Positions 28,901 through 38,107 of a DNA stretch of 64,000 nt are shown in pieces (positions within the stretch are counted from its first letter, which is position 1; each line of letters begins with the position of its first letter). The notes under the pieces were generated by a model that saw only the letters and a list, made by a program, of their open reading frames with translations, had not been told where the DNA came from and made no database searches. The stretch is taken from assembly GCA_947581855.1 (NCBI GenBank), contig CANPVZ010000018.1:1-64000 (forward strand), written 5' to 3'. Source of the stretch: an uncultured Phocaeicola sp. GTDB lineage: Bacteria; Bacteroidota; Bacteroidia; Bacteroidales; Bacteroidaceae. Made by a program: the position numbers and the translations under genes.

Positions 28901-29296
28901 AGTATAAGCCAATGCGCCTACCAGTCCGGACCCCATGATGGTAATCAGTTTGCCTGTGTTCATCCGTTCCAGATCGGGACAAATCAGTTTGCGTACTAAA
29001 TGAGTGATACTCCAGAACAGGAAAAGAATACACCCGGCACTGAGTAAGGCCGACATGGTGTTTACCATCCGTGCCACTTGACTTGGATCGCTGACAAATT
29101 GCGAAAATAAATTGGCGGTAAGCATGAAGAACGGTGCGCCGGGAGGGTGACCGACTTCCAATTTGTATCCGGTAGTAATAAACTCGGGACAATCCCAAAA
29201 ACTTGCAGTCGGTTCGATAGTCATGCAATAAACCACAGCTGCGATGAGGAAAGTGAACCAACCCGTCAGGTTGTTTACAGTTTTGTATGTTCTCAT
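25946..29296 (-). CDS. DUF2723 multi-pass membrane protein
   Basis: A 1116-residue protein with about a dozen N-terminal membrane helices and a large soluble C-terminal region containing TPR-like helices. The PTASFWDCPEFI and GHPPGAPFF segments are the DUF2723 (PF11028) signature; the Asp/Glu in the first large loop and the fold resemble GT-C glycosyltransferases such as protein O-mannosyltransferases. That role is inference. A -7 box at 29331-29338 excludes starts before about 29325. ATGs at 29320, 29314 and 29296 remain, and 29296 (MRTYKTVNN) looks most like the family. It forms an operon with a polysaccharide deacetylase. Confidence 0.88.
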   Translation of the reverse strand: MRTYKTVNNLTGWFTFLIAAVVYCMTIEPTASFWDCPEFITTGYKLEVGHPPGAPFFMLTANLFSQFVSDPSQVARMVNTMSALLSAGCILFLFWSITHLVRKLICPDLERMNTGKLITIMGSGLVGALAYTFSDTFWFSAVEGEVYAYSSLFTAVVFWLILKWEDAADEPHSDRWLILIAYLTGLSIGVHLLNLLCIPAIVLVYYYKKNPNANLKGSLLALIGSMVLVAVVLYGIVPGAVKVGGWFELLFVNSLGMPFNTGVIVYIILLTASIIWGVYESYTEKSRKRMNIAFVLTVALLGIPFYGHGTSSILIGLIVLAVLLLYLFGKFGKKFMVSARTLNTALLCIMMIMVGYSSYALIVIRSTANTPMDQNSPEDIFTLGDYLGREQYGTRPLFYGPAYSSKIKLKTEGNYCVPVSVEGAPVYQRKEKATPDEKDSYEIVRHKTDYVYAQNMFFPRMYSDQHANVNGHNLYEEWLGGVEGYQVPYDQCGETIMVKMPTQWDNIKFFFTYQLNYMYWRYFMWNFAGRQNDIQGNGETTKGNWITGIPFIDNLMLGDQSLLPADLKNNKGRNVFYCLPLLLGLIGLFWQAYKGNRGIQQFWVVFFLFFMTGIAIVLYLNQTPAQPRERDYAYAGSFYAFAIWIGMGVAGLVQLLRKKLPDVPAAALGTIACLFVPIQMASQTWDDHDRSERYTCRDFGQNYLMSVQEEGKPIIYTNGDNDTFPLWYNQETEGFRTDVRVCNLSYLQTDWYIDQMRRPAYDSPSVPINWERIEFVAGTNEYVPIRPEAKAQILDLYARNPEAAKESFGDEPFELKNILKYWVRTKNEDLHFIPTDTVYITLDKEAIKRSGMMIPETFKDSIPDKMVIPLKKRALSKYELMMLEMLANTNWERPIYMATTVGEDNHLGLSPFFLQEGLAYRITPFNFQQLGYGQNVREGYAIDTEKMYDNMMNKFKFGGIENPGIYLDETITRMCYTHRRMFSQLVTQLLKEGKNDKALKALDYCEQVIPNETVPHDFQSGSMTLAKVYQQLGETAKAEKILDAIGNKSVEYITWYLSLDNSRLRENLDDCMYHFFLLDEVNKTLATGQSKSGMTEHYSKKFDELYALYKTRVTEE

Positions 29297-29330
29297 GAAC
29301 GAATAAAGTTTCATTAACATTAATTGGGCG

Positions 29331-29338
29331 CAAAGATA
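29331..29338 (-). promoter_or_regulatory. -7 box (TATCTTTG) of the DUF2723 operon
   Basis: Exact TAnnTTTG match on the minus strand. It sets the transcript start near 29324, leaving a very short 5' leader. Confidence 0.65.
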
Positions 29339-29620
29339 GTAAAGAAATAAATACGTGCCGTCTGAATATCTGTTATTTAGTGTTATTTGCTGGTTTGTCT
29401 CTTTTAGTAATCGCTGCGAAACAGAACAATCTTTTGCGAAGCCACAGTCTCTTTTCATTGTTTAAGCGAGTGTGATTAGATATTTTGGTGGTATATACAT
29501 ATCTTTTTTGTCCTGTCATTTATCGGAAACTGCCTGCAAATAATAATGATATGGAAAAAGTACCCAATCGAATCACCCTTTTATTCATTTCAGGTGCCTA
29601 TTATAGTCTAAATGAATACT

Positions 29621-29905
29621 ATGCAAAGCTCTGCAATTATGATAAAAACGATAAGACTTCGAATTATTGCCATCGGTTTATGCTTGGCTGCCTGCTAGTA
29701 TGTATATTCCCTTTGTCTAAAAGCTTCTTTTCTGTCGATTCTTAGTGAAGGCTTGTTCTTTTTGCTGGTAGGCACAGGTCATTTGATTTATTGGTTTTCG
29801 AAAAAAGATTCTTCCAGACATTGCTTTTTGCAGATATCTGTATGGTTCGTATTGGTTTATTATCTAGTATGCATGAGCCGATCTGTAGGGATGGGGTTGG
29901 GCTGA
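29621..29905 (+). pseudogene. Broken small membrane protein gene
   Basis: One frame from the ATG at 29621 encodes a hydrophobic segment (LRIIAIGLCLAAC), an in-frame TAG (29696-29698), then two more hydrophobic helices (SILSEGLFFLLVGTGHLIYW and ISVWFVLVYYLVCMS) to a TGA at 29903. The frame is kept across the stop, suggesting a recently inactivated protein of about 94 residues with three membrane helices. The family is not recognised. Nothing else supported lies in 29906-30148. Confidence 0.45.
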
Positions 29906-30148
29906 ATGTCCTGTTATAATATGCTATTCACTGTTCTGTGCGGAGATTAAATTCCTATAGTGTAAAATGATTTGCCAAGAGTGTCTGGATAGTAATTTGC
30001 GGGAATAGAAACAAACAGCTTCCTGATTCTTATTGCCTGAAGGCGATGTTAATAGGGTATCCGGCTAAACAGAGAATCTACATACAGTATAGAGAATCAC
30101 TTTAATTACTGTAAATATTTGTTTTCGATGAATTGTCATTGCCGTTTC

Positions 30149-30280
30149 GAAGGTTTGACACTCTAGTTCCAACGGCTTGGCACTCTAGTTTCAACAGCTT
30201 GGCACTCTAGTTTCAACAGCTTGGCACTTTAGTTCCAACCGTTTGAAACTTTAGTTTCGAACGCATGGAACTACTGAGAT
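30149..30280. repeat. Tandem 22-bp repeat, about six units
   Basis: Units of exactly 22 bp start at 30149, 30171, 30193, 30215, 30237 and 30259 (the last is diverged). The core is CTTGGCACTCTAGTT. Units two to four are nearly identical, while the outer units are degenerate. The array ends about 25 bases from the 3' end of the minus-strand ABC gene. Confidence 0.9.
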
Positions 30281-30305
30281 CCGTGTGTTTTCTTGATGTT
30301 TCACC

Positions 30306-31070
30306 TTATTCATGGTGATGACATTTCAGGATGCGGTGCGGAAAGTTACCGTGTCCCAGCATTTCGATGGGACAACCGAAATGTTCTTCCAGCCATTCGG
30401 TAGGAACTTCCGTATCGGGATGATAGTCCAGTGTTTCGTTTACACAAGCAATGGTCTTTACATTTTGGAGTACGGTACCAATATCGTGACTTACAAGAAT
30501 GATGGCTCTGTCGCGGTTTATCTCTTCCAATAGTTTGTAGAGCTTGGCTTCGAAACGCTTGTCAATATAGGTGTTCGGTTCATCCAGAATCACTACGTCG
30601 GGTTCCGAAATGATGGCTCTTCCAAGCAGTGCTCTTTGTAATTGTCCGCCGCTTAATTGTCCGATGGCCCGTTTTTCCAATCCTTCCAGTCCCATTCGGC
30701 TAATGGTTTCGGTTACTTTACGGTGTTGCTCCTTGCTGAACCGTTGGATAAGGGATTTTTGTTTGCTGAGACCGGAAAGAATTACATCATATACGGAGAT
30801 GGGGAATTTCTTGTCGATGTTATTATATTGTGGAAGGTAACCCATCTTGATTTCATTTACGGTTTTTCCATCTTTAAAGAAATGGATTTCTCCGCTTTGA
30901 GGTTTCAGAAGTCCTAGAATGACTTTTATCAAAGTCGTCTTGCCTCCTCCGTTGGGGCCAATAATACCGAGAAAATCTTTGTCGTAAACAGTCAGGTTGA
31001 CATCCGTCAGTACTTTCTTCTCATCGTAAGCCGCCTCGATATGTTTTAGTTGGATAATCGGATTATTCAT
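30306..31070 (-). CDS. Zinc/manganese-type ABC transporter ATPase
   Basis: A 254-residue ABC ATPase of the ZnuC/MntB type that would drive metal uptake at the inner membrane. It has Walker A GPNGGGKTT (39-47), Q-loop YLPQYNNID, signature LSGGQLQRALLGRA and Walker B VVILDEPN, with a switch His in LVSHD and a His-rich tail (GHGNFPHRILKCHHHE). It overlaps the binding-protein gene by eight bases, so the two are cotranscribed. No permease gene follows: the next 500 bases contain a 22-bp repeat array and a broken gene. Confidence 0.9.
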   Translation of the reverse strand: MNNPIIQLKHIEAAYDEKKVLTDVNLTVYDKDFLGIIGPNGGGKTTLIKVILGLLKPQSGEIHFFKDGKTVNEIKMGYLPQYNNIDKKFPISVYDVILSGLSKQKSLIQRFSKEQHRKVTETISRMGLEGLEKRAIGQLSGGQLQRALLGRAIISEPDVVILDEPNTYIDKRFEAKLYKLLEEINRDRAIILVSHDIGTVLQNVKTIACVNETLDYHPDTEVPTEWLEEHFGCPIEMLGHGNFPHRILKCHHHE

Positions 31071-31926
31071 GACAGAGTGCTTTAGTGGTTTGAATCAGTT
31101 CTTTTTTCCATTCGTAATTCAGCGGATTGATAGAGACTAACTGTGCTCCGGCTTCCTTAGCGACTAACTCTGCGTTTCGCGTATCAAACTCCTTCTGAAC
31201 GAATACGGTTTGTATGCCTTCTTTCCTACACAAGTCCAGTAACTCTTTCAAATGGGTAGCCGATGGCTCTTTTCCATTCTCTTCGATACAGACTTGATGC
31301 AATCCGTAGTCTCTCGCATAATAACTTAAAGCGGGATGATAAATCAGGAAAGATTTGTCGTGCGGTTTGCTGAGTAATGTGCGTATTTCATGGTCCGTCT
31401 CCTCTATTTCGCGGTTCAACTTCTCCAGATTCCGGGCGTAGAAATCTTTGTTAGCAGGGTCTAGCTCACATAATGCCCGGTAAATATTCCGGGCAATGAT
31501 GCGGGCATTGGCCGGTGAGTTCCATATGTGCGGCTCCACTCCGCCGGCGTGGAAATGGTCTCCATGTCGGTGCCCTTCTTCTTTGATGAGAGGGACGTCC
31601 TGTGATAGATTGAACACTTTCATTTTAGGAGCGTTCTCGGCGAGTCGTTGCATCCAGGTTTGTTCGAAACCGATGTAACCGATGCGTAGATAGGCTTCGC
31701 TGCCCGAAAGATGCACCAATTGTTGAGGGGTGGGATCGTAGGTCTCCGGACTGCTTCCTCCAGGAACCATACTGACAACCTTGAATTTGTCTCCGGCAAT
31801 TCGCTCGGTAAAATAACGTATCGGTTCTATCGTGACGGTGATAGTCCGTTCGTCTTGGTTATGCTGTTTCCTTGTGCAGGCCATGAAGAAAGCGGCTGCA
31901 ATTAGAATTAATAAAGTTTGCTTCAT
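31063..31926 (-). CDS. Zinc/manganese ABC transporter substrate-binding lipoprotein
   Basis: A 287-residue cluster 9 (ZnuA/TroA-type) binding protein with lipobox Cys17 (FFMACTR). The His-rich loop EEGHRHGDHFHAGGVEPHIW, typical of zinc-specific members, holds metal ligands together with the conserved HPALSYYARDYGL segment. The ATG at 31926 begins the signal peptide; the earlier in-frame start at 31995 adds 23 residues without signal character. It is first in a two-gene operon with the ATPase, which it overlaps. Confidence 0.9.
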   Translation of the reverse strand: MKQTLLILIAAAFFMACTRKQHNQDERTITVTIEPIRYFTERIAGDKFKVVSMVPGGSSPETYDPTPQQLVHLSGSEAYLRIGYIGFEQTWMQRLAENAPKMKVFNLSQDVPLIKEEGHRHGDHFHAGGVEPHIWNSPANARIIARNIYRALCELDPANKDFYARNLEKLNREIEETDHEIRTLLSKPHDKSFLIYHPALSYYARDYGLHQVCIEENGKEPSATHLKELLDLCRKEGIQTVFVQKEFDTRNAELVAKEAGAQLVSINPLNYEWKKELIQTTKALCHE

Positions 31927-32153
31927 TGTATATTCATTAATCGTTTTACATTTGCATAAACGTCCCACTTCAAAGTGTGGAATAAATGTTCTCATTTCAT
32001 CTTTTTACTACAGAACCTTTTTGTCACCTAACTGTTCGAATGGATTTTCCATTCTCAAATATGTATTATTTGTCATCGGTTAATGAGGACTGTGAAGAAC
32101 GATTCGGTTTTATTTCTCGTTCAGCTTCTCTGACCAATTATTACTCCTTTTCT

Positions 32154-32810
32154 TTATTCTTTTCTTCCCCTTAATATTTCCCGTTTGCCGTTGGGTGGTC
32201 CGGGAAGCCGTTCCACTTTGAATCCGGCGGCTTGGAGCATTCGGCGTACTGCACCTTTAGCGCAATAAGTAGTGAGAATACCTGCAGGATTCAATAATGC
32301 AAATAATCGGTCGAACAAAAGCTGATTCCACATTTCCGGTTGTTTTTCCGGTGCGAAAGCATCAAAATAGATCACATCGTATTTTCCGGAAAAAGTATAG
32401 CTTGTGAAATCTCCTTCTATTTTATATAAGGTGAAATGTGAATTGATCGGTACCTCTTCATTCCATTGCGCCCGATGAAGTGCATAAAAGTGGTCTGTCC
32501 GTTCCGCAGCCAGCAAGGTGGGATAATCAAGCCGACGGATCATTTCTTCCTGTAGCGGATGGAGTTCTATGCTTGTATAATGTATGTCTTTTTGTATCTC
32601 GTTCGCAGCCAGTAAGGTGAGAAATGCGTTCAATCCCGTACCGAAGCCGATTTCCAAAACCCGAGGTGCGGGAGCTGCACTTTCTTCCAGCCCCATACGG
32701 ATGAAAATATGTTGCGATTCCGTTACCGCTCCTTTGGTGGAGTGATAGTGTTCGTTCAGTTCGGGAACAAACAAAGTGGGACTGCCGTCGTTGGTAAGTT
32801 CTATTTCCAT
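32154..32810 (-). CDS. mnmD: tRNA (5-methylaminomethyl-2-thiouridine) methyltransferase MnmD
   Basis: A 218-residue SAM-dependent methyltransferase equivalent to the N-terminal (MnmD) half of E. coli MnmC, which finishes the mnm5s2U34 wobble base. It has ESQHIFIRMGL, the SAM motif LEIGFGTGLNA (52-62) and DAFAPEKQPEMW. No FAD-dependent oxidase half is present, so it is the stand-alone form. It is the last gene of a three-gene operon, nine bases after the DedA gene. Confidence 0.92.
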   Translation of the reverse strand: MEIELTNDGSPTLFVPELNEHYHSTKGAVTESQHIFIRMGLEESAAPAPRVLEIGFGTGLNAFLTLLAANEIQKDIHYTSIELHPLQEEMIRRLDYPTLLAAERTDHFYALHRAQWNEEVPINSHFTLYKIEGDFTSYTFSGKYDVIYFDAFAPEKQPEMWNQLLFDRLFALLNPAGILTTYCAKGAVRRMLQAAGFKVERLPGPPNGKREILRGRKE

Positions 32811-32819
32811 ACCAGTCGT

Positions 32820-33281
32820 TTAAAAGAGTTGTATCAATCCCTCCGTTGCCAAAACTAGCAAGGCGTAACGAAGGAGTTTACCGATAAACATCGATAATAT
32901 GGTAATCCAGATATTGGCGCGCATCATTCCCAGTACAATAGAAATAGCGCTCCCGAGTATGGGTAAGAATGCGAAAAAAGCCATCCAAGCTCCCTTTCCC
33001 TGTACAAAGCGTTCGGCTCGGTGAATCTTTTCCGGCTTAACCCGAAAATATCGTTCTATCCAATTCATGTTTCCCAAGTGCCCAATCCAGTAGCAAGTCA
33101 TTCCGCCTACTACGTTTCCTACTGTTGCGGAAAGGGTGATAAGCACAGGGTCGAGTCCCATTTGGATAAACAGGATGAGAACGGCTTCTGAACTGAACGG
33201 AATAACCGAACCTGCCAATACTGCTGCCAGAAACATGCCGAAATAACCGTAATCTAATAGATATTGTGCATATACATCCAT
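32820..33281 (-). CDS. DedA/VTT-family membrane protein (YqaA-like)
   Basis: A 153-residue SNARE-associated (VTT) domain membrane protein with the characteristic re-entrant segments: GSVIPFSSEAVL near the start and GKGAWMAFFAFLPILGSAIS later. Proteins of this superfamily act in lipid translocation and membrane homeostasis. The ATG at 33281 fits the family better than 33320. Its start overlaps the end of the upstream membrane-protein gene by 28 bases, indicating translational coupling. Confidence 0.85.
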   Translation of the reverse strand: MDVYAQYLLDYGYFGMFLAAVLAGSVIPFSSEAVLILFIQMGLDPVLITLSATVGNVVGGMTCYWIGHLGNMNWIERYFRVKPEKIHRAERFVQGKGAWMAFFAFLPILGSAISIVLGMMRANIWITILSMFIGKLLRYALLVLATEGLIQLF

Positions 33282-34255
33282 ATATTGTACGAGATTAAAG
33301 CGATAAATAATATAACGCAAATTATAAAGAATAAGTTGCTGGTTTTAGTGTGGCTTAGTGCAAAAAGATGACCTCCCGGAATACAACATCCTGTAATGAG
33401 GATGGGAAATAAGATGTTGAGATGCTGCGGCAACCCGAATATGAGCAGAAGTGTCCAAATTTGCAGGATAATGAAATAAGACAAGAAAGCGCGCGTTCTG
33501 ATTTTGTCTTCATAGTTGTTGACCAAGCAATGCAGACTGCCGGCGATGGTGATGAGCAGGATATAACTCAATGAGAGTATACTCGAAAGCGTCCACTCTT
33601 CGAAACGGAACGGAAGTTCGGGAGCCAGTTTCAGAAAGGGGGCATAGAACAATTCCATATTCTCCGTGCAAGCGGCATACGCGAACAATATCCAGTAAGG
33701 AAGGCATATTCCTAACAGTCCGGCGAAAAAGGTTCGCCAAGTCAACGAACGGAAACTTCCCAGACTTCCATATAAAAATGGAACATAATAAAGTAACGGA
33801 GGAAATAAAATGCTTCCCAGTCCGATGAACAGGAAACTCTGAAACACATATCCTACCGGTTGCTGCAACTGATACGTTTTAAACAGGTTATGGGTGGCAA
33901 GAAGCAAACAGGGGACAATGATACTTGCCACATTTAAAGTTTGCGGAAGCAACAAACCGGCAAACAGGATGAATAAGGTAAGGTAAAAATTGGTATGGGT
34001 ACGGATTAATGCAAAGGTGTTGTGAAGTATTAAAAGTTGTATGGTTGCTACCCCCAGCAGAATGTATCCGCTGAGGTTTCTTAGAAAAGATCCTTGCAAA
34101 ATCTCCAATAGCTCGTTCCAAAAGACATTGCTGTCTACTCCCTTTATAGATGAGAAACTACCTATCAGCCATAAAAGGGAGATAACAATGATTACCACAG
34201 GGAGAGTGAGTCTTCCTGTGGTAATCATCTCTTGAATGTATCGTTTCCTTGTCAT
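33254..34255 (-). CDS. Multi-pass membrane protein, DUF6427-like
   Basis: A 333-residue protein with about nine predicted membrane helices and short loops. It has no signal peptide or known catalytic motif. General features resemble DUF6427 proteins of Bacteroidetes, a loose assignment. It is first in an operon with the DedA and mnmD genes, overlapping DedA by 28 bases. Its function is unknown; the operon gives no strong clue. Confidence 0.6.
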   Translation of the reverse strand: MTRKRYIQEMITTGRLTLPVVIIVISLLWLIGSFSSIKGVDSNVFWNELLEILQGSFLRNLSGYILLGVATIQLLILHNTFALIRTHTNFYLTLFILFAGLLLPQTLNVASIIVPCLLLATHNLFKTYQLQQPVGYVFQSFLFIGLGSILFPPLLYYVPFLYGSLGSFRSLTWRTFFAGLLGICLPYWILFAYAACTENMELFYAPFLKLAPELPFRFEEWTLSSILSLSYILLITIAGSLHCLVNNYEDKIRTRAFLSYFIILQIWTLLLIFGLPQHLNILFPILITGCCIPGGHLFALSHTKTSNLFFIICVILFIALISYNIWMYMHNIY

Positions 34256-34389
34256 TGACGAATGCTATATTTATCTTGGTTTCGCTAAAACATATGGCAA
34301 CCATGCTGTTACATACCGGATGTCTTTCTCAACCGACTCTTTGGAATATGTTGTTGTAACCGGACAGGTTGCCGGATATCTTCGGTGAA

Positions 34390-35661
34390 TTATAAATCGA
34401 AACCGATGTCCGAACGGAAATATTTTTTATCGAATTCTATCAGTTTGGCATTGGCGAATGATTTTGCCAGTGCTTCCTCTTTGTTGTTTCCGTAAGAGCT
34501 GACTGCAATCACGCGTCCGCCGTTGGTCACTACCTGTCCGTCTTTCAGTGCGGTGCCGGCATGGAACAAAATGCTATCTTTTACCTTGTCCATCCCACTC
34601 ATAGGATAGCCTTTTCTATAGGCTTCCGGATATCCGCCGGATACCAGCATGACGCATACCGCCGTGCGAGCATCTATTTCCAATGTCTTTTGGTCGAGCG
34701 TACCGGTAGCAACGCCTTCTAATAAATCTACCAAATCGCTCTTTATGCGAAGCATGACGCTTTCCGTTTCGGGATCTCCCATGCGTACATTATATTCAAT
34801 CACCATCGGTTCGCCTTTCACATTGATTAGTCCGAAGAAGATAAATCCTTTATAGTCGATATTCTCTTCGGCTAATCCTTCAACTGTGGGACGGATAATG
34901 CGGTCTTCCACTTTCTTCATCCAAGAAGCGTCGGCAAACGGGACAGGCGAAACGGAACCCATACCTCCGGTATTCAGCCCTTTGTCTCCTTCGCCGATAC
35001 GTTTATAGTCTTTGGCTTCGGGAAGGATTTTGTAATTTTTCCCGTCGGTCAATACAAATACGGAACACTCGATGCCACTCAGAAATTCTTCAATTACTAC
35101 CGTAGCCGATGCGTCGCCGAACATGCCGCCCAGCATCTCTTTCAGCTCCTTCCTCGCTTCGTCCAGAGTAGGAAGAATCAATACTCCCTTACCGGCGCAT
35201 AATCCGTCGGCTTTCAGTACATACGGCGCTTCCAATGTTTCCAGAAAAGCAAGTCCTTCCTCCAAGTTGGCGGCTGTTATGCTTTTGTATGCAGCTGTGG
35301 GGATATGGTGGCGTTGCATGAAACCTTTGGCGAATTCTTTGCTGCCTTCGAGTACGGCGCCTGCTTTAGACGGACCGATGACCGGAATGTCACAAAGCTC
35401 TCCGTTATTACGGAAATAGTCGTAAACGCCTCGTACAAGCGGTTCTTCCGGACCTACGACTACCATATCGATGTTTTCGGCCAATACGAAATCTTTTAAA
35501 CCATCGAAAGATTCGCTCATGGGAATATTGACATTCGTGCCGACTTCGTTCGTGCCGGCATTACCCGGAGCAATATAAAGTTTTTCTACTTTCGGACTTT
35601 GAGCTATCTTCCAAGCTAACGCATGTTCGCGCCCGCCTGAACCTAACAGTAATATCTTCAT
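34390..35661 (-). CDS. purD: Phosphoribosylamine-glycine ligase
   Basis: PurD (GARS) joins glycine to phosphoribosylamine using ATP, the second step of purine synthesis. The 423-residue product starts [18 protein letters not shown] and has an ATP-grasp fold with [11 protein letters not shown], the GGMGSVSP loop and [12 protein letters not shown]. The ATG at 35661 is chosen; an upstream start at 35715 adds a hydrophilic extension not seen in the family. purE, another purine gene, is far away in the rpoN operon. Confidence 0.97.
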   Translation of the reverse strand: MKILLLGSGGREHALAWKIAQSPKVEKLYIAPGNAGTNEVGTNVNIPMSESFDGLKDFVLAENIDMVVVGPEEPLVRGVYDYFRNNGELCDIPVIGPSKAGAVLEGSKEFAKGFMQRHHIPTAAYKSITAANLEEGLAFLETLEAPYVLKADGLCAGKGVLILPTLDEARKELKEMLGGMFGDASATVVIEEFLSGIECSVFVLTDGKNYKILPEAKDYKRIGEGDKGLNTGGMGSVSPVPFADASWMKKVEDRIIRPTVEGLAEENIDYKGFIFFGLINVKGEPMVIEYNVRMGDPETESVMLRIKSDLVDLLEGVATGTLDQKTLEIDARTAVCVMLVSGGYPEAYRKGYPMSGMDKVKDSILFHAGTALKDGQVVTNGGRVIAVSSYGNNKEEALAKSFANAKLIEFDKKYFRSDIGFDL

Positions 35662-35812
35662 TGTTTTATTATTTAAGTTTTTGTTTTTTGAATGCAGATA
35701 ATCATGAGTTTCCACCGATGAATCTTTTTTCTCAGTTCGTCAGGTTTCTGTTTTTATAGAAAGAAGCCTGAGGTTAACCCGGAATCTCGCCGATAAATCT
35801 GTTTTTCTGTAT

Positions 35813-38107
35813 TTATTTTAGATTATCTTTGAAATACCGTGTAATATGTTCGTGTAAATGTACACGGTCTTTTCCTACCATGTTGTGTCCTTGCCCCGGA
35901 TAAACGAACAGGTCGGGGTGTGTGCCTCGGTCTATACAGGCTCGAATGAAGGAAAGGGTATGTTGCGGTACACAGGTCGGGTCGTTGCCTCCATAAATAA
36001 TTTGGAGACGGCCTTTTAAGTTTCCCGCCTTTTCGTTCAGGTTCGAACCTTTGTAACCTTCCGGATTGGTTTGCGGGGTATCCATGTAACGTTCACCGTA
36101 CATTACTTCGTAATATTTCCAGTCGATAACCGGACCGCCGGCTACGCCTACTTTAAATACATCGGGGTAGGTAAGCATCAGGTTGGTCGTCATGAAACCG
36201 CCGAAACTCCATCCGTGTACGCCTATGCGGTTGCTATCTACATAAGGCAAAGATTTCAGGAATTCCACACCTTTGATCTGGTCTTTCATTTCTTCCACTC
36301 CTAACTGGCGGAATGTGCAGTTCTCGAATTCGATTCCTCGGTTCTCACTTCCGCGATTGTCTACCGTAAACATTACGTAACCTTCTTGTGCCATATATAC
36401 GTCCCATCCACGTGCACCGTAATGGTATGAAGCATTAATCATTTGTGCATGAGGTCCACCATAAACGTAAACTACTGCCGGATATTTCTTATTCGGGTCG
36501 AAGTTGACTGGTTTAATCATCCGGTAATATAAGTCTGTTTTACCATCGGCTGCTTGAATGGTACCTACTTCCACCTCAGGTACCTGATAATCTTCCCACG
36601 GATTATCGGCCGAGAACAGATTCCGTGTTTTGTTTGTGGCGGTGGCAACCAAATCGATATTGCGAGGTACTTGCGGAGTGGTGTATCTGTCAATCAGATA
36701 ACTGCCTGTTTCTGAAAGCTGCACTTGGTGGATTCCTTCGCTGTTGCCTATGGTGCGCCGTTTCCCGTTGTTCACATTCACAGCGTAAATATTCGATTGC
36801 AAAGGCGAGATTTCCGTGCTTCGAATCAATATTTCTTTCTTTTTTGCATTGAATCCGACGATATCCTGTACCAGCCAGTTTCCTTGGGTAAGTTGTTGCA
36901 CTTTCACAAACTGGCGGTATGTTCCGCCGGCAGCAGCGCTACGAGTCTCCGGATACATTTTCCTTCGGGTGTCGAAGAGGTAGAGATGGTTGTATCCGTC
37001 ACGCTGGCTTTGGTAGATAAACTTCGAACTGTCCCACGGCAGGAATGTGAGCGGATGCATCGGTTCCACATATTTGGGATGTGTTTCCTCATATACAACC
37101 TCTTCCTTATCACCGGTAGTGGTGTCGTAACGAACCAGCTGGGCGTGATTCTGGTCGCGATTCAACTCTATCATATAGATTTTTGTTTCGTCCGGGCTCC
37201 AACTGATGTTGGTAAAATAGCGGTCTGTTGGGTCTCCGGCTTTCAGATAAACGATTTGCCCGTTCCGTATATTGTAAATCCCTACGGTTACTTTATGGCT
37301 GGTCATACCAGCCATCGGATATTTGTCGGGAACTAATGTGGCGATGCGGGTACTGATATCCACTTGAGGGTAATCGGTCACCATACTTTGGTCCATCCGA
37401 TAAAACGCAAGATAGTTTCCCTTCGGACTCCAGAATGTGCCTTTCATGATTCCGAATTCATTGCGGTGTACGGCCTGGCCGTATACAATGCTTTTTTCTG
37501 TATTTTCTTTTCCGTTGCTACCCATGAGAACCGGATTTACCATTGTGCTGTAATCTCCTTCATGAGCTACAAACAAATCGTTACCTGCTGTGTAAGCGAC
37601 ATAACCGCTGGCGGGACAGAAATCGATGTTAGCAGGTGATTGTCCGTTGTTGCATTGGAGCCTGAAAAGACGGATGATTTTTTTCTGTGCAAAATCGTAG
37701 TATGCTATATATTGGTTTTGTCCGTCATTGCTGCTTAACTGGCATACCATTACGTTTTGATCTGCCCACGGATAGGAAGCATCCATCAAATGATGTAATG
37801 GTTTTAGCGGTTGGATCGGTTTATAAGGCAGTTCGCCATGTTCGATCGCATCGTTTATCTCTTTTAAAGTGAAAAGAGTATTCTCTTTTCCATTTTTCGG
37901 ATTGATAGCTTTCACTTCTTCCATATCCGGTTTGATACATACGTCTCCCCACCATTGTACTCCATACAGATTTTTGGGAGAACAATTGTAATAATTACTT
38001 CCACCCGGAATCAAATCATCCAATGTGAAGCTCTTTTTCTCTTGTGCCATCATTACCATTGCAGATAGAGTGAATAGTAGCAATAATAAATTAGTCCTTT
38101 TTTTCAT
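35813..38107 (-). CDS. S9-family dipeptidyl peptidase IV-like protease
   Basis: A 764-residue exported serine peptidase with a signal peptide (LLLLLFTLSAMVMMAQE), an N-terminal beta-propeller (DPPIV_N) and a C-terminal alpha/beta-hydrolase domain. The nucleophile is in GWSFGG (about Ser634), with Asp in YGGNDPTC and His in GQGHNM. It should remove dipeptides, typically X-Pro, in the periplasm. The true start at 38107 overlaps the end of the RlmL-like gene by 17 bases. An apparent longer frame from 38392 is an out-of-frame reading of that gene's repetitive tail. Confidence 0.93.
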   Translation of the reverse strand: MKKRTNLLLLLFTLSAMVMMAQEKKSFTLDDLIPGGSNYYNCSPKNLYGVQWWGDVCIKPDMEEVKAINPKNGKENTLFTLKEINDAIEHGELPYKPIQPLKPLHHLMDASYPWADQNVMVCQLSSNDGQNQYIAYYDFAQKKIIRLFRLQCNNGQSPANIDFCPASGYVAYTAGNDLFVAHEGDYSTMVNPVLMGSNGKENTEKSIVYGQAVHRNEFGIMKGTFWSPKGNYLAFYRMDQSMVTDYPQVDISTRIATLVPDKYPMAGMTSHKVTVGIYNIRNGQIVYLKAGDPTDRYFTNISWSPDETKIYMIELNRDQNHAQLVRYDTTTGDKEEVVYEETHPKYVEPMHPLTFLPWDSSKFIYQSQRDGYNHLYLFDTRRKMYPETRSAAAGGTYRQFVKVQQLTQGNWLVQDIVGFNAKKKEILIRSTEISPLQSNIYAVNVNNGKRRTIGNSEGIHQVQLSETGSYLIDRYTTPQVPRNIDLVATATNKTRNLFSADNPWEDYQVPEVEVGTIQAADGKTDLYYRMIKPVNFDPNKKYPAVVYVYGGPHAQMINASYHYGARGWDVYMAQEGYVMFTVDNRGSENRGIEFENCTFRQLGVEEMKDQIKGVEFLKSLPYVDSNRIGVHGWSFGGFMTTNLMLTYPDVFKVGVAGGPVIDWKYYEVMYGERYMDTPQTNPEGYKGSNLNEKAGNLKGRLQIIYGGNDPTCVPQHTLSFIRACIDRGTHPDLFVYPGQGHNMVGKDRVHLHEHITRYFKDNLK

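Noticed and set aside
29485..29745. 86-codon plus-strand open frame
   Set aside because: Overlaps the more protein-like broken membrane gene in another frame and has no recognisable features.
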